Of a stretch of 64,000 bases of DNA, positions 1 to 9,440 are shown in pieces; position 1 is the first letter of the stretch, and the number at the start of each line of letters is the position of its first letter. The notes under the pieces were generated by a model. It saw only the letters and a program-made list of their open reading frames with translations. It was not told where the DNA came from and ran no database searches. The translations under genes and the position numbers were made by a program. Source of the DNA: Microcella alkaliphila (GTDB taxonomy: Bacteria > Actinomycetota > Actinomycetes > Actinomycetales > Microbacteriaceae); contig NZ_SGXT01000016.1 in assembly GCF_004216855.1 (NCBI RefSeq), positions 62,001 to 126,000 of the forward strand. The letters run 5' to 3'.

Positions 1-1127
1 ACCGCCGGCGCATCCTCACCACGGATCGTCACGTCGACGAGCTGGCCAGTGGACGGCAGCCACGGCCCGAACGCCCTACCGAGGGAGAGCTCGACGGCGG
101 CGACACTGGCCCCCTCCGGAACGTCTCGCCGGGCGGGCACCCGCACGAATCGGCCGGAGGCGCTGTCGACGCTGTCGCTGCCCACCGCGAAGACGACCCC
201 GTCGTAACTGTCCAGGACGGCGACGCGCACCCGCTCCCCGTCGGGCAGCCCCTCAGCGGTAAGCGCGATGCCGTCGGCTCGCTCCGGCTGAAACGACGCG
301 CGATACGCGGCCAGCGGGCTGGGAGTCGCGAAAGGGTCGAACGGTTGATCGACGACGGTGCGGATGACTGTCCGCTCATCCGGCGGCGGGATGAGAGCAA
401 TAAGGCCTGCGCCCGCTCCTCCCGCGACCAGCACCACCATCACGGCCGAGGCGAACTGGCGTACCGCGCCCCCGCGCCCCCGGTCGACGCTGCCAATGAG
501 CGCGTCGGTGCGGCGGTGCCGACGCCACACCGCGAGCCAGAGCAGGAGGACCAGCAGTAAGGCCAGGGTGGTGCTGATCGGCCACACGACGCTTTCCGGC
601 CCGAAGGCGAGAACGAGGGGATAGCCGATGGCGGGAATGGCCACGGCCGTTGCCGGACGGCGGGCGCGCAACGCCACGGCGACGGTCGCCGCACTCCCGA
701 CGAGCAGGCTGACGAGCGCTGGCACGAGGAGCGACTGATAGGTGCCGACGGGAAGGTCGATGGTGACGAGTCTCGTCCAGCCGAGCGCGACGGCAGAGAT
801 CAACTCCAGCAGTCCCTCGGGCTCGGGGAGGACGCCGTAAAGCGCCCGGGAGGGAACCGCGAGCGGAACACCCACCACGACCAGTGCGGCCGTGACCGCG
901 AGCATCAGCCCCCAGGCCGGCCAGCGGAGCGCCGTCGCGACCACCGCGAGCGCGCAGCCGAGCGGGATGGCGACGGCGGCCACCACCACGAAGCCGAGGT
1001 CGCGGTACACGGGCCACCAGGCGAACGCGATCGCGGCCCACGCCGCCATCGTGAACAGCAGGACACTCGCAAGGATGGCGGGCCGCGGGAGCACAGACGC
1101 TGTCGAGCGGCTCGGCGAAGGACTCAC
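1..1127 (-). CDS. TgpA-like transglutaminase-family membrane protein, N-terminal part (runs off the left edge)
   Basis: An open frame runs from a GTG at 1127 to the window edge without a stop, giving about 375 residues. The first ~220 residues are a series of hydrophobic helices. Another membrane segment follows near 430-470, and then a presumably extracytoplasmic stretch. The GTG overlaps the stop of the upstream DUF58 gene as GTGA, so translation is probably coupled. The MoxR-DUF58-TgpA order is a well-known association in which the last protein has a multi-helix DUF3488 domain and an external transglutaminase-like domain. That catalytic domain would lie outside the window, so activity cannot be judged. 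The family name rests on topology and context. Confidence 0.75.
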   Translation of the reverse strand, partial: MSPSPSRSTASVLPRPAILASVLLFTMAAWAAIAFAWWPVYRDLGFVVVAAVAIPLGCALAVVATALRWPAWGLMLAVTAALVVVGVPLAVPSRALYGVLPEPEGLLELISAVALGWTRLVTIDLPVGTYQSLLVPALVSLLVGSAATVAVALRARRPATAVAIPAIGYPLVLAFGPESVVWPISTTLALLLVLLLWLAVWRRHRRTDALIGSVDRGRGGAVRQFASAVMVVLVAGGAGAGLIALIPPPDERTVIRTVVDQPFDPFATPSPLAAYRASFQPERADGIALTAEGLPDGERVRVAVLDSYDGVVFAVGSDSVDSASGRFVRVPARRDVPEGASVAAVELSLGRAFGPWLPSTGQLVDVTIRGEDAPA

Positions 1128-2503
1128 TCGGTCTCCCCTCCCCGGATGGCGCGTCGAAGATCGGTGAGCGACCCCACCGTCAGAACGGTCAAGGAACCGA
1201 GACTGCGCCGGCCCGGCACTGTGTCGGGGTCACACTGCACCGCAATGACCTCGACGGAGGCAGGAAACGCTGCGGCGGCCGTGCGCAGGCGACGCGGTGC
1301 GACCGTGGAGCCGACCACGAGGAACGCGACCGATACGCCCGGCACCGCATCGCAGGCGAGACGCGCGACGTCGACGACGCCGAGAGCCGCGGGCCCGTGT
1401 TCGACGACGGCGAGCTCATCCAGCAGGCGGTTGGGGGTGAGCGTCGGCAGCGGCCGCACGGCGACGACGGCCCGCTTCGCGAATTCGGGAGTGATCTCGC
1501 TGACGAGAACGTCGACATCGCGGGCGTCGCGAATGGCGCGCGCGCCCAGGCTCGCCGCCGCACTCACGCCGAGCTCGAACTCAGCATCGGAACCGAAGTC
1601 GACACTCGCAATGCTCAGTGCGAGCAGCATCCGACTGCGACGGGTTTCCTCGAACTGCCGCACCATGAAGGTGCCGGTTTTCGCCGACGACTTCCAGTGG
1701 ATGTGGCGGCGATCGTCTCCGGGAACGTATTCGCGCAGCGCATGAAACGCCAGATCGCTCACGGTCAGGTCTCGGGTCGGCTGGCCCTCGAGATCGCGCA
1801 CGAGACCACTCGACGTCGACGGCACGTCGATGGTGCGCGGGTGGATGATGAACTCGGCCGCATCGGCCCAGTGGTACTCGCGACGCACGAGCCCCACGGG
1901 ATCAGCCCGAACGGTCTTCACCGGCCCCACCGTCAGGCGGCCACGACGATCGGTCGGGAGGGCGACGGACAGCTCGACCCGATCGCCCGGGCCAATGCCG
2001 GGAACCGCGATGGGGACGATGCGCTCGCCGACGGGCAGGTCGACGACCGTCCCGAACGAGCGCCGCGAGGTGGGGTTCGTCACGACCAGCCGGGCGTGCG
2101 CCTGGTCACCGACGGCGACCCGAACCGGCGGCGGAACGAGCTGGAAGTGCAGTCGGATCCTGCCCACCAGGTAGGCGACGGCGACGAGCGTGAGCGCCAC
2201 GCCGACGGCACCGGCGAGGACGAGTTCCGTCCAGCCCCAGAGATACCCCGCCCCGAGCGACAGAGGCGCGACGGCGATGACGACCCAGCCGAGGGGGGTC
2301 ACCACGGAGGAGGCGGCGCGGCCTAAACGCGAGGCGACACGGCCGATTACGCGACCGGCGCGCACGACAGTGACCAGAGCATCCGCCGACCACCCCGTCC
2401 GCTCGCCGACGAGCCGGGTGCGCGCGGTGGTAACCGTTGACCCCCCGGAGGAGCCGGTGACCTCCCGCGTGACGGTCGACCGCGGTGATGACCCGTCTGT
2501 CAC
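1124..2503 (-). CDS. DUF58 domain-containing protein
   Basis: 459 residues. Two hydrophobic segments lie near residues 60-115, followed by a beta-rich region and then the DUF58 signature around residues 250-300, including REYVPGDDRRHIHWKSSAKT. A von Willebrand A-like C-terminal region follows. DUF58 proteins are encoded next to MoxR ATPases and are thought to act with them in assembly or maturation of surface complexes; the client is unknown. The start is GTG at 2503, overlapping the moxR stop as GTGA. The longer upstream frame is rejected because it lies inside moxR and is arginine-rich without domain character. Confidence 0.88.
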   Translation of the reverse strand: MTDGSSPRSTVTREVTGSSGGSTVTTARTRLVGERTGWSADALVTVVRAGRVIGRVASRLGRAASSVVTPLGWVVIAVAPLSLGAGYLWGWTELVLAGAVGVALTLVAVAYLVGRIRLHFQLVPPPVRVAVGDQAHARLVVTNPTSRRSFGTVVDLPVGERIVPIAVPGIGPGDRVELSVALPTDRRGRLTVGPVKTVRADPVGLVRREYHWADAAEFIIHPRTIDVPSTSSGLVRDLEGQPTRDLTVSDLAFHALREYVPGDDRRHIHWKSSAKTGTFMVRQFEETRRSRMLLALSIASVDFGSDAEFELGVSAAASLGARAIRDARDVDVLVSEITPEFAKRAVVAVRPLPTLTPNRLLDELAVVEHGPAALGVVDVARLACDAVPGVSVAFLVVGSTVAPRRLRTAAAAFPASVEVIAVQCDPDTVPGRRSLGSLTVLTVGSLTDLRRAIRGGETE

Positions 2504-3468
2504 ACGGCGACCCGGTCGCTCGGCGGGGCGGTCTCCACGACGACCTGAGCGATAACGGACGCCTGCGTGACGCCATCGAATTCGGCCTCGGGGTCGAGAA
2601 CGAGTCGGTGCGCAAGCACCGGTTCGGCGAGCGACTTCACGTCGTCGGGAATGACGTAGTGGCGTCCGTCGAGGGCCGCGAACGTCTTCGCGCACCGCAC
2701 GAGCGCCAGGGCACCGCGGACGCTCGCCCCGAGCCGGACATCGGCATGCGCGCGGGTCGCCTCCACGAGACGCGCCACGTAGTCACCGATCACCGGATCG
2801 ACATGAACCGTGCGCGCCGCATCGATCATGGTGCGCACGGTGTCGAGGTCGATGACCGGCTCGAGCACCGTGGCGCGCGGCCCCGACGCTCCCGCGAGGA
2901 TCCTTACGGTCGACGCGTGATCGGGGTAGCCGATCGCCGTGCGGATGAGGAAGCGGTCGAGCTGCGCTTCCGGCAGACGGTAGGTGCCGGCCTGTTCGAT
3001 CGGGTTCTGGGTGGCAATGACCAGGAAGGGCGCGTCGACCGGGTGAGTCGTTCCGTCGATCGTGACGTGCCCCTCCTCCATTACCTCAAGCAACGCCGAC
3101 TGTGTTTTCGGGCTAGCCCGGTTGATCTCATCGGCCAGGACGACGGTCGCGAACACCGGGCCGGGGTGAAAGGAGAACTCGCCACTGCGTTGGTCGTAGA
3201 CCGTGATGCCCGTGATGTCGCCCGGCAGCAGGTCGGGAGTGAACTGCACACGCTGCGTCGTGCCTCGAATGCTCTCAGCCAGCGCCCGCGCGAGGGAGGT
3301 CTTCCCCGTCCCCGGCACGTCTTCGAGCAGCAGGTGCCCCTCGCTCAACATCGCGGTGAGTCCGAGGCGCACGACGTATGACTTGCCGAGGAGCACCGAT
3401 TCGACGTTCGTTACGATCCGCTCGGCGAGGCCGGAAAACCACTGCGCCTGCTCGGGGGTCATCGTCAT
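2500..3468 (-). CDS. MoxR-family AAA+ ATPase
   Basis: 322 residues. Walker A is EDVPGTGKTSLARAL and Walker B is VVLADEINRASPKTQSALLE, followed by the sensor region IATQNPIEQAGTYRLPEAQLDRF typical of MoxR ATPases. These cytoplasmic chaperone-like ATPases work with DUF58/VWA proteins, which are encoded immediately downstream. The start is ATG at 3468, preceded by GAAGGA seven bases upstream. The in-frame extension to 3681 would overlap the surface-protein gene and encodes an unconvincing Arg/Pro-rich stretch. Confidence 0.9.
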   Translation of the reverse strand: MTMTPEQAQWFSGLAERIVTNVESVLLGKSYVVRLGLTAMLSEGHLLLEDVPGTGKTSLARALAESIRGTTQRVQFTPDLLPGDITGITVYDQRSGEFSFHPGPVFATVVLADEINRASPKTQSALLEVMEEGHVTIDGTTHPVDAPFLVIATQNPIEQAGTYRLPEAQLDRFLIRTAIGYPDHASTVRILAGASGPRATVLEPVIDLDTVRTMIDAARTVHVDPVIGDYVARLVEATRAHADVRLGASVRGALALVRCAKTFAALDGRHYVIPDDVKSLAEPVLAHRLVLDPEAEFDGVTQASVIAQVVVETAPPSDRVAV

Positions 3469-3499
3469 GGCGAAGTCCTTCGTCGGTGTCGGTGCTCGG

Positions 3500-6400
3500 T
3501 CACGGTCGGTAGATCCGGACGAAGCTCGTGCCCCCCACGCTAACGGTGACCTCGAGCCGAGGGTCGGAGGACGGGGGCGCGGCGATCTCACACGATCCCG
3601 ATTCGATCGACAGCGGCTCATCGTCGGGCTGAGCCCGACAGAGATACTCGACGCCCGTGTACGCGGGACGGTTCGCCTCATCGATCGGAGTCCAGGTGAT
3701 CGTTGCGGTGCGCTCGGGCGCAGGGCCGTCCGTGATGACGAACGTCGGCTGAACGTCGATCAGAACGGCGACCGGAATGGAGAAGGTGCTCGACCATGGG
3801 CCACAGTTGAGGGCGCCTACGTCTCGGCACACGCGAACATCCACGCCGAGCTGGCGGCCGTAGTGGCGCGTGCCATCCTGTGGCGTAACGGGCAACGTTG
3901 CTGGCGTCGATGGTGCCGTGCTCACGCCGTCACCGACGTAGCGGTACTGCACGAACGGAATCGGCTCCCCCGGAGCGTTTGTCGTCACCGCCGTGATCCT
4001 CGTCTCCCACCGGCCCGGGGCGAGTTCTACCCCGCCCGCCGTCGTGATCGCCGTCACGCGACCGGGCTGGGCGACGGTCCTCGCGGTCGTCTCCGGACTC
4101 CAGGTGCATCCCTGGCCGTTGTGCGCGTAGACAACCACACGGTATGTGCGATCGCCCGCGAGTCCCGAGATCGTGTGCTGCGTGACATCACCGGCGACGC
4201 GGGTCGTGCCTGCCGGCGGCGACAACGTCGGCGACCCCTCCTCGACCCCCGTCACCTCGCAATTGGGAGGCGCCTCGCCGCCGTCCGTGTGCCACACGTA
4301 GAAGCGGTCGATGGGACGACCGTTCGACCCGAAGGCGCCAGCCCAGTCGACGCGCACTGTCTGACCATCAGCGGGGCTCGCGGGGTTGCCTGACTGCTCG
4401 GCGCTCGGCGTGGCCAGACTGAGTGGCGCGCCCGCCGGCGTGCCGGAGGTCTCCGCGCTGTTCCAGTTGGTCAGCGGTCCGAACGCCTCGTTTCGCGCGC
4501 TCACCGTGATCGTGTAGCTCGTGCCGTTCTGCAGAGCTCCGGTGTCCACCACGTTCAGCCAGTACGGCGTACCGACCGGGTCCCCCGCCGACACCGTGAC
4601 CTCGCGCGTCACCGGCCCCACCGTCACGATGTAACGGCGAATAGGAGACGCCGAGGCGGGCTGATCGGGTTTCGTCCATCCCACCCGCATCCCGCGGTCC
4701 AGCGGCGACCGCGTCAGGGTGTCGGGGGCAGGCGGCACGAGGTCCGACCACACGGGATCGGGAAGGGAGGTTGGCGCACTCGGGCCCTGCGCGTTGACGG
4801 CGGACACCGCGATGCGGACGCGGTTGTCCGGCCCGTTGCCCGGCGTCGGCACGGTGCAGGGCGAGGCCGAACAGGGCACGGTGGCCGTCACCGCGCCGTC
4901 CGCGACGCGAGTGACGACGGCGTCGAAGCGTTGGATCGGCGCGTTGTTAGAGCCGCCGGGTTGCCAGGCGAGCACGAGGGAGCGGTCGGCGAACTCCTGC
5001 ACCCGGAGCCCCGTCACCGGGTCGGGCACGTCTTGCACGGAGATTCGCACACTCCCCCAGACGTACCGCTCGGGGTCATCGGTGGCGTCGGCGACCTGGT
5101 ATTCGAGCACGGTGTCGCCGGGTGATGCCGTCGATGCGACCGTCACCTGCAAGCGCTGACCATCAGCGCTCGGCTGGATGGTGACTCCCGCGGGTATGCG
5201 CGCGTTGTCGAGCCCGCGAATGTCGACAACCCGCAGCGGCACGGACGGGAACGGATTCGTCGCCGCATCGTTGGCGAGCACGTCAACCGTGGTCGTCTGG
5301 CCGCGCGGGGCAATGGCAGAGTCGTCAGCGGGCCTGGCGAGCGGTCGGGTCGACGGAACGACGAGCACATCGATCCGCCCGGGGGTACCGTCGGCCGCGG
5401 CGTCCCGGACCCCCACCGCCGCGCCGAGCCGCGTTCCGCGGGGCACACCCGGTGCGACGCTGACGATCGCGCGCTGCCCGGCGATGTCGATGGTGAGGCC
5501 CTCGGGCAGCGACTGCGTCAGCCGGTACTCGAGTTCGTCGAGATCGTCGGGGTACGGGTACGAGGTGACGCGAACGAGATCGAGTTCACGGCTACCGCCC
5601 GGCTCCAGCTCGATCGTCGCGCCGACCAGCACCGGCGGCTGGTTCTCGCGGGGCGCCACCTCGATGGGCAAGACGATCGTCGCGACGCGCCCGTCGGGAT
5701 CGGTCGGCGACACGCCGTCTGTGACCTCGAACGACAGGGACGCCGGACCGAAGTACAGGTCGCTCGAGCGGAATCGCAGCGTCTGCGAATCGACGACCAG
5801 CGACGAGCCGTCGGAGTTCGATGCGCGCACCGTTGCGATGTCGGTCAGCTGCACCTGTCGCCCGCCAACCGCGATCACGTAATCGTTGATCGGAATCGTG
5901 ATGGCCTGCTCACTCACCACGCGGATGCGCGGCGCGCGACGATCGAGCTGCGGCAGCGCGTCGGCCGTTCCTGGCACCCAGATGAACGCGGTCCCGGTCA
6001 CGGAGGGGTCCGCCGGGTGTACGAGGGAGAACGGGATGATCTGGCGCCGCTCCCCCACGGCGACGCGAATACGCCGGTCGGGCAGCACCGTGCCCGCCTG
6101 TTCGAAGCCCGGGACCATGCGCACGCCGAGCGCGCCCACGTCGCCCTCGGCGAAGAACGCGCGCGCCAGCACGTCGACGTCCACGGTCTCGCGATCGAGG
6201 ATGTCCGAGAGCGACAGCACCACGTCGCGGGCTGTCGGAGCCAGCAACGGCGCGTCGGCAACGACATTGACGGTGACGAACGCCTGCGACGCTCCCCCGA
6301 ACTCGTTTTCGATGGTGTAGATCGCGCCGTACGATCCGACCGCCGAGGGGGGGACGAGCCGCACGTAGCGACCGTCGACGATCTCGGCCGTCGTGCGGGG

Positions 6401-7207
6401 ATCGGTCACGTCAGCGGACACGACGCGCAGCACACTGCCGTCTGGGTCGGAATCGTTCTCGAGCACCGGCACGAGTACGCTGCCGCCCGGACGAACCGTG
6501 ACCTGATCGTCGTTGGCAACGGGGTTGCGTGCACCCTCCAGTCGCGGGCTGATGCCCACCCGGATGGTGCCGGATGCCCGCGCGCCCAGGGAGTCGACGA
6601 CGGTGTAGCGGAACTCATCCGTGCCGGCCGCGTATTCACCGGCCTGGTAATCGAAGAAGTCGATGCCGGAGTCGACGACGAGGCCGCGCGAGGGCGCGGT
6701 CTCCTGGCCGACCACTTGCACCGAGTCGCCATCCGGGTCCATGTCACCAACCGGCACGCGGATCCGAACGGTCTCGCCGGCGATGACTCTCGCCGTGATC
6801 GTTCGCGGCACCGGCGGGGCGTTCGTCGCCTCATCGACCTCGCGCACGCTGATGCGCACGGTCGCCTGCGCGCGCTCGATTCCGAGCGGACCGAGCACCT
6901 CGTACACGGCGGTGAAGTCGCCCGGGCGGTCGGGCGCGAGGTACCGCAGTCGGTCGCCGCTCACGAACAGCAATCCGTCGTCGCCCTCGAGCCCGCGAAC
7001 GAGTTCGGGGTTCAGGGTGATCGGCTCGTCATCGGGGTGTTCGTCGTTGTCGAGCACGGGGATCGTTACGGCGTCTCCCACTCGAACCGTCACGGAGTCG
7101 TCGTTGGCGATCGGGGGCTGCAGCGTCTCGGGGCGCGGAATCTCCATGACCGTGATCGTGCCGACCGCGTCCGCAAAGCCGTTGGAGACCCGGTAGGAGA
7201 CGTCCAC
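3500..7207 (-). CDS. Ig-like/fibronectin-III surface protein, C-terminal part (separated by a frameshift)
   Basis: 1235 codons from an in-frame GTG at 7207, probably not a true initiation site. Roughly the first 720 residues are tandem Ig-like/cadherin-like repeats with motifs such as IPVLDNDEHPDDEP and VPVLENDSDPDGS. The remainder is fibronectin type III modules (for example VTGLRVQEFADRSLVLAWQP) with scattered cysteine pairs. It continues the product of 7212-9437: without one 4-bp unit of the GAGT repeat at 7225-7239, the two frames join as ...ISLTRPLGSPVDVSYRVSNG. The intact product would be about 1975 residues. As sequenced, the C-terminal part would only be made after frame correction or re-initiation. 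The moxR gene follows 31 bp downstream. Confidence 0.8.
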   Translation of the reverse strand: MDVSYRVSNGFADAVGTITVMEIPRPETLQPPIANDDSVTVRVGDAVTIPVLDNDEHPDDEPITLNPELVRGLEGDDGLLFVSGDRLRYLAPDRPGDFTAVYEVLGPLGIERAQATVRISVREVDEATNAPPVPRTITARVIAGETVRIRVPVGDMDPDGDSVQVVGQETAPSRGLVVDSGIDFFDYQAGEYAAGTDEFRYTVVDSLGARASGTIRVGISPRLEGARNPVANDDQVTVRPGGSVLVPVLENDSDPDGSVLRVVSADVTDPRTTAEIVDGRYVRLVPPSAVGSYGAIYTIENEFGGASQAFVTVNVVADAPLLAPTARDVVLSLSDILDRETVDVDVLARAFFAEGDVGALGVRMVPGFEQAGTVLPDRRIRVAVGERRQIIPFSLVHPADPSVTGTAFIWVPGTADALPQLDRRAPRIRVVSEQAITIPINDYVIAVGGRQVQLTDIATVRASNSDGSSLVVDSQTLRFRSSDLYFGPASLSFEVTDGVSPTDPDGRVATIVLPIEVAPRENQPPVLVGATIELEPGGSRELDLVRVTSYPYPDDLDELEYRLTQSLPEGLTIDIAGQRAIVSVAPGVPRGTRLGAAVGVRDAAADGTPGRIDVLVVPSTRPLARPADDSAIAPRGQTTTVDVLANDAATNPFPSVPLRVVDIRGLDNARIPAGVTIQPSADGQRLQVTVASTASPGDTVLEYQVADATDDPERYVWGSVRISVQDVPDPVTGLRVQEFADRSLVLAWQPGGSNNAPIQRFDAVVTRVADGAVTATVPCSASPCTVPTPGNGPDNRVRIAVSAVNAQGPSAPTSLPDPVWSDLVPPAPDTLTRSPLDRGMRVGWTKPDQPASASPIRRYIVTVGPVTREVTVSAGDPVGTPYWLNVVDTGALQNGTSYTITVSARNEAFGPLTNWNSAETSGTPAGAPLSLATPSAEQSGNPASPADGQTVRVDWAGAFGSNGRPIDRFYVWHTDGGEAPPNCEVTGVEEGSPTLSPPAGTTRVAGDVTQHTISGLAGDRTYRVVVYAHNGQGCTWSPETTARTVAQPGRVTAITTAGGVELAPGRWETRITAVTTNAPGEPIPFVQYRYVGDGVSTAPSTPATLPVTPQDGTRHYGRQLGVDVRVCRDVGALNCGPWSSTFSIPVAVLIDVQPTFVITDGPAPERTATITWTPIDEANRPAYTGVEYLCRAQPDDEPLSIESGSCEIAAPPSSDPRLEVTVSVGGTSFVRIYRP

Positions 7208-7211
7208 GGGG

Positions 7212-9437
7212 CTACCGAGCGGGCGAGTGAGTGAGTGAGATGCGCACGTCGCGTTGGTCGATCACCTCGGCGCGGATGCCGCTGCCGCTCGGCACGTCGG
7301 TGACCCCGGTGACGACGAGCACCCCGCCAGCCGGGTCGATGTCGGTCGTGGCGACCGCGACGGTGGCACTGCTGAGCGATCGCACGTAGGCGGTTTTCGG
7401 CACCGTGATCGGCACAGCGAGTTCGGGCGGTGCCGAGACGTCCACCCGAACGAGCCCTGTCGCCGTCTGGTCACCGTCGCTGACGACGTATTCGACGTAG
7501 TGGGTGCGCACTTCGTCTGATGAGAAGCGGAAGAATCCGCGTTCGAGCCGCGGCGTGATCACGGCACCGGCGCGCTCGGGCACCGACACAAGTCGAATGA
7601 CGCCGCTGCCGCCGCGGACCGAGCGCAGCGGCTCGATGCGCACCTCCTGGCCGGCGAACGCCTGCACCGCGAACGGCTCGGCGATGATCGGAACCTGGCC
7701 GGCGGGTCGGACCGTCACCGCCAGTTCGCCGTCGCCGGCGAGGGCGCCGTCGGACACCCGCAACTGGACGGAGCGCAATTCACCCACGCCCCCACGCTCG
7801 GCAAACGTCACGCGTCCGTCGGGTCGCGATGCGACCTGATCGGGGGATGCGACGCTCACCTCCTCGAGGAAGATCGGGTCACCGTCGGGGTCGACCCACT
7901 CGCCGAGGACGTTCGCCGACACGCGTCCCCCCTCGGCGACCGTCGTGCGGGCGGGCCGAACCTGGAAGGGGGCACCGTTTTCGAACGGCTGCCGCACCGT
8001 GACGACGACGGTCGCGGAGTCCGAGCCTCCACGCCCATCGGTGATCGTGTACCCGAAACTGAGGACGCCCGACGCATCGGGCGGCAGCGTCAGCTGCACT
8101 TTCTGCGCGCTGTCGACGATGTCGAGGCGCCCAAGCGACGCATCCAATTCGGTGACCTCGCTGATCACGAGGACGTCGCCGTTCGGATCGCTGTCGTTGA
8201 GCAGCACGGGAAGGACCGTCGAGCGCCCGGGCCGGGCACCGAATTCGTCATCGACCGCGACGGGCGGTTGCTGCACGCGCTCGGTCTCGGGTGGCACGTC
8301 CAGCGCGTCCACCACTTCGTCGCGCTCGTCCTGCTCCTGCGCGAGCAGGTCGTCCCAATTGTCGATGAGAGCTCCGGTACCGAGCACGTCCCAGACCGCC
8401 CCTGAGGCACGATCGTTCAGTACGACCCGCGTGTCGCGGACGACGAACTCCAGCGTGTCCGTGGGCACGAGACCTGTGAGCGACACGGAGGGCGGGTTCG
8501 CGCAGGAGCGCCACGCGGAGGCATCCGCCCAGGCGATGATCGTGCATCCGTCGATCACGACCGGCGCGACGGGAGCACCGGCCCGGTCGCTTACGATCGT
8601 GCGCAGCTCGCCGGTCGCCGACACGGCGACGGCGCCGGAGCTCGTCGCCACGACCAACTCGGTCGCGGTGTCGCTCGGTTGCGCGAGCGCGACATCACCC
8701 TCGCCGACGACCGCGGAGAGATCGATGGGTTCGCCGTCTCGCCACAGCGTGCGGGTTTCCGGCTCGTAGGCCCACCACGTGCCCGCCGCAATCGTGAGCT
8801 CAAGGTCGCTCGCGTCGGTCGCCGGGACCTCCCAGGTCTCCGCCACCCGGTCGAGCCGGTCGGGCGCCAAGCGGTGAATTTCGCCCGTGGAGGGCGCGGC
8901 GACGAGCACACCGAACATCTCGGTCGCGGCCACCCGTGACCCTGGGCCGAACGACAGCGGCGCGGCCCGTGTCGTGTCGAAGTCGTCGAACAGCACCCAC
9001 GGGACCGTCCACAGCTCGCCCGTCACGCTCGTGTGGACGACGACGGTCTCCCCGACGAACTGCACGTCGGCGTCGGTCGGCGGCAACGGAACCGAGTAGT
9101 CGATCTGCGCGCGGGCAACATCGAGCACGTCGGCGGAGGCGTTCTGCTGGTCGATCACGACAACGTCGGCGCCGTAGTGGCGCACGCGGAGGTCGGCGCC
9201 CTCCGTTTCCACGAGAGCGTCGAGTGCGCCGATCTGCACGTTGGCGCGCGCGACCGCTTGCCGCTCGCCGCTCGTCACCCAGAGAGCGCCGTCGTTCAGG
9301 TCGGCACGCTGCGCTTCAAAACCGTCGTACAGAATGGCGACGGTCGACACGACGGCGGCGATCAGGGTTCCGCTGACGGCGCTCAGCCACGCGGACCGTC
9401 GGCGTGACGCACGCCGAGTCGCAGCGGCCAGAACCAT
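7212..9437 (-). CDS. Ig-like surface protein, N-terminal part (ends prematurely at a frameshift)
   Basis: 741 residues. A basic N-terminus and a single membrane segment near residues 17-38 anchor the protein. An external region of about 350 residues with beta-propeller-like character follows, then Ig-like repeats from about residue 385 (LPVLLNDSDPNGDV, DPDGDPIFLEEV, TDIDPAGGVLVVTGV). The D-x-D-G-D loops suggest calcium binding. The frame stops at TAG 7214-7212, in the middle of an Ig-like repeat, just after a GAGT tetranucleotide tract. ATG 9437 lies 3 bp after the kinase stop. Clustered with a kinase whose own outer part looks Fn3-like, it may be a wall- or adhesion-related partner; this is inference. 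Confidence 0.8.
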   Translation of the reverse strand: MVLAAATRRASRRRSAWLSAVSGTLIAAVVSTVAILYDGFEAQRADLNDGALWVTSGERQAVARANVQIGALDALVETEGADLRVRHYGADVVVIDQQNASADVLDVARAQIDYSVPLPPTDADVQFVGETVVVHTSVTGELWTVPWVLFDDFDTTRAAPLSFGPGSRVAATEMFGVLVAAPSTGEIHRLAPDRLDRVAETWEVPATDASDLELTIAAGTWWAYEPETRTLWRDGEPIDLSAVVGEGDVALAQPSDTATELVVATSSGAVAVSATGELRTIVSDRAGAPVAPVVIDGCTIIAWADASAWRSCANPPSVSLTGLVPTDTLEFVVRDTRVVLNDRASGAVWDVLGTGALIDNWDDLLAQEQDERDEVVDALDVPPETERVQQPPVAVDDEFGARPGRSTVLPVLLNDSDPNGDVLVISEVTELDASLGRLDIVDSAQKVQLTLPPDASGVLSFGYTITDGRGGSDSATVVVTVRQPFENGAPFQVRPARTTVAEGGRVSANVLGEWVDPDGDPIFLEEVSVASPDQVASRPDGRVTFAERGGVGELRSVQLRVSDGALAGDGELAVTVRPAGQVPIIAEPFAVQAFAGQEVRIEPLRSVRGGSGVIRLVSVPERAGAVITPRLERGFFRFSSDEVRTHYVEYVVSDGDQTATGLVRVDVSAPPELAVPITVPKTAYVRSLSSATVAVATTDIDPAGGVLVVTGVTDVPSGSGIRAEVIDQRDVRISLTHSPAR
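7225..7239. repeat. GAGT tetranucleotide repeat (3.75 units) at the frameshift
   Basis: The plus strand reads GAGTGAGTGAGTGAG. In the coding (minus) direction the tract makes the frame read ISLTHSPAR-stop. With one unit fewer the same DNA reads ISLTRPLGSPV and runs directly into the downstream Ig-like frame. Simple tetranucleotide tracts are classic sites of slipped-strand mispairing. Confidence 0.85.
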
Positions 9438-9440
9438 CGC

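Noticed and set aside
376-1041. Minus-strand open frame of 221 codons at the left end
   Set aside because: Arg/Gly-rich, out of frame with the membrane-helix frame that starts at GTG 1127 and is coupled to the DUF58 gene.
7207-7214. Programmed ribosomal frameshift joining the two Ig-like frames
   Set aside because: No slippery heptamer or downstream structure is visible, and the simple 4-bp repeat explains the break better.
6017-7234. Plus-strand open frame of 405 codons opposite the Ig-like gene
   Set aside because: Shadow frame rich in Arg, His, Asp and Val; the minus strand carries regular Ig-like repeats.
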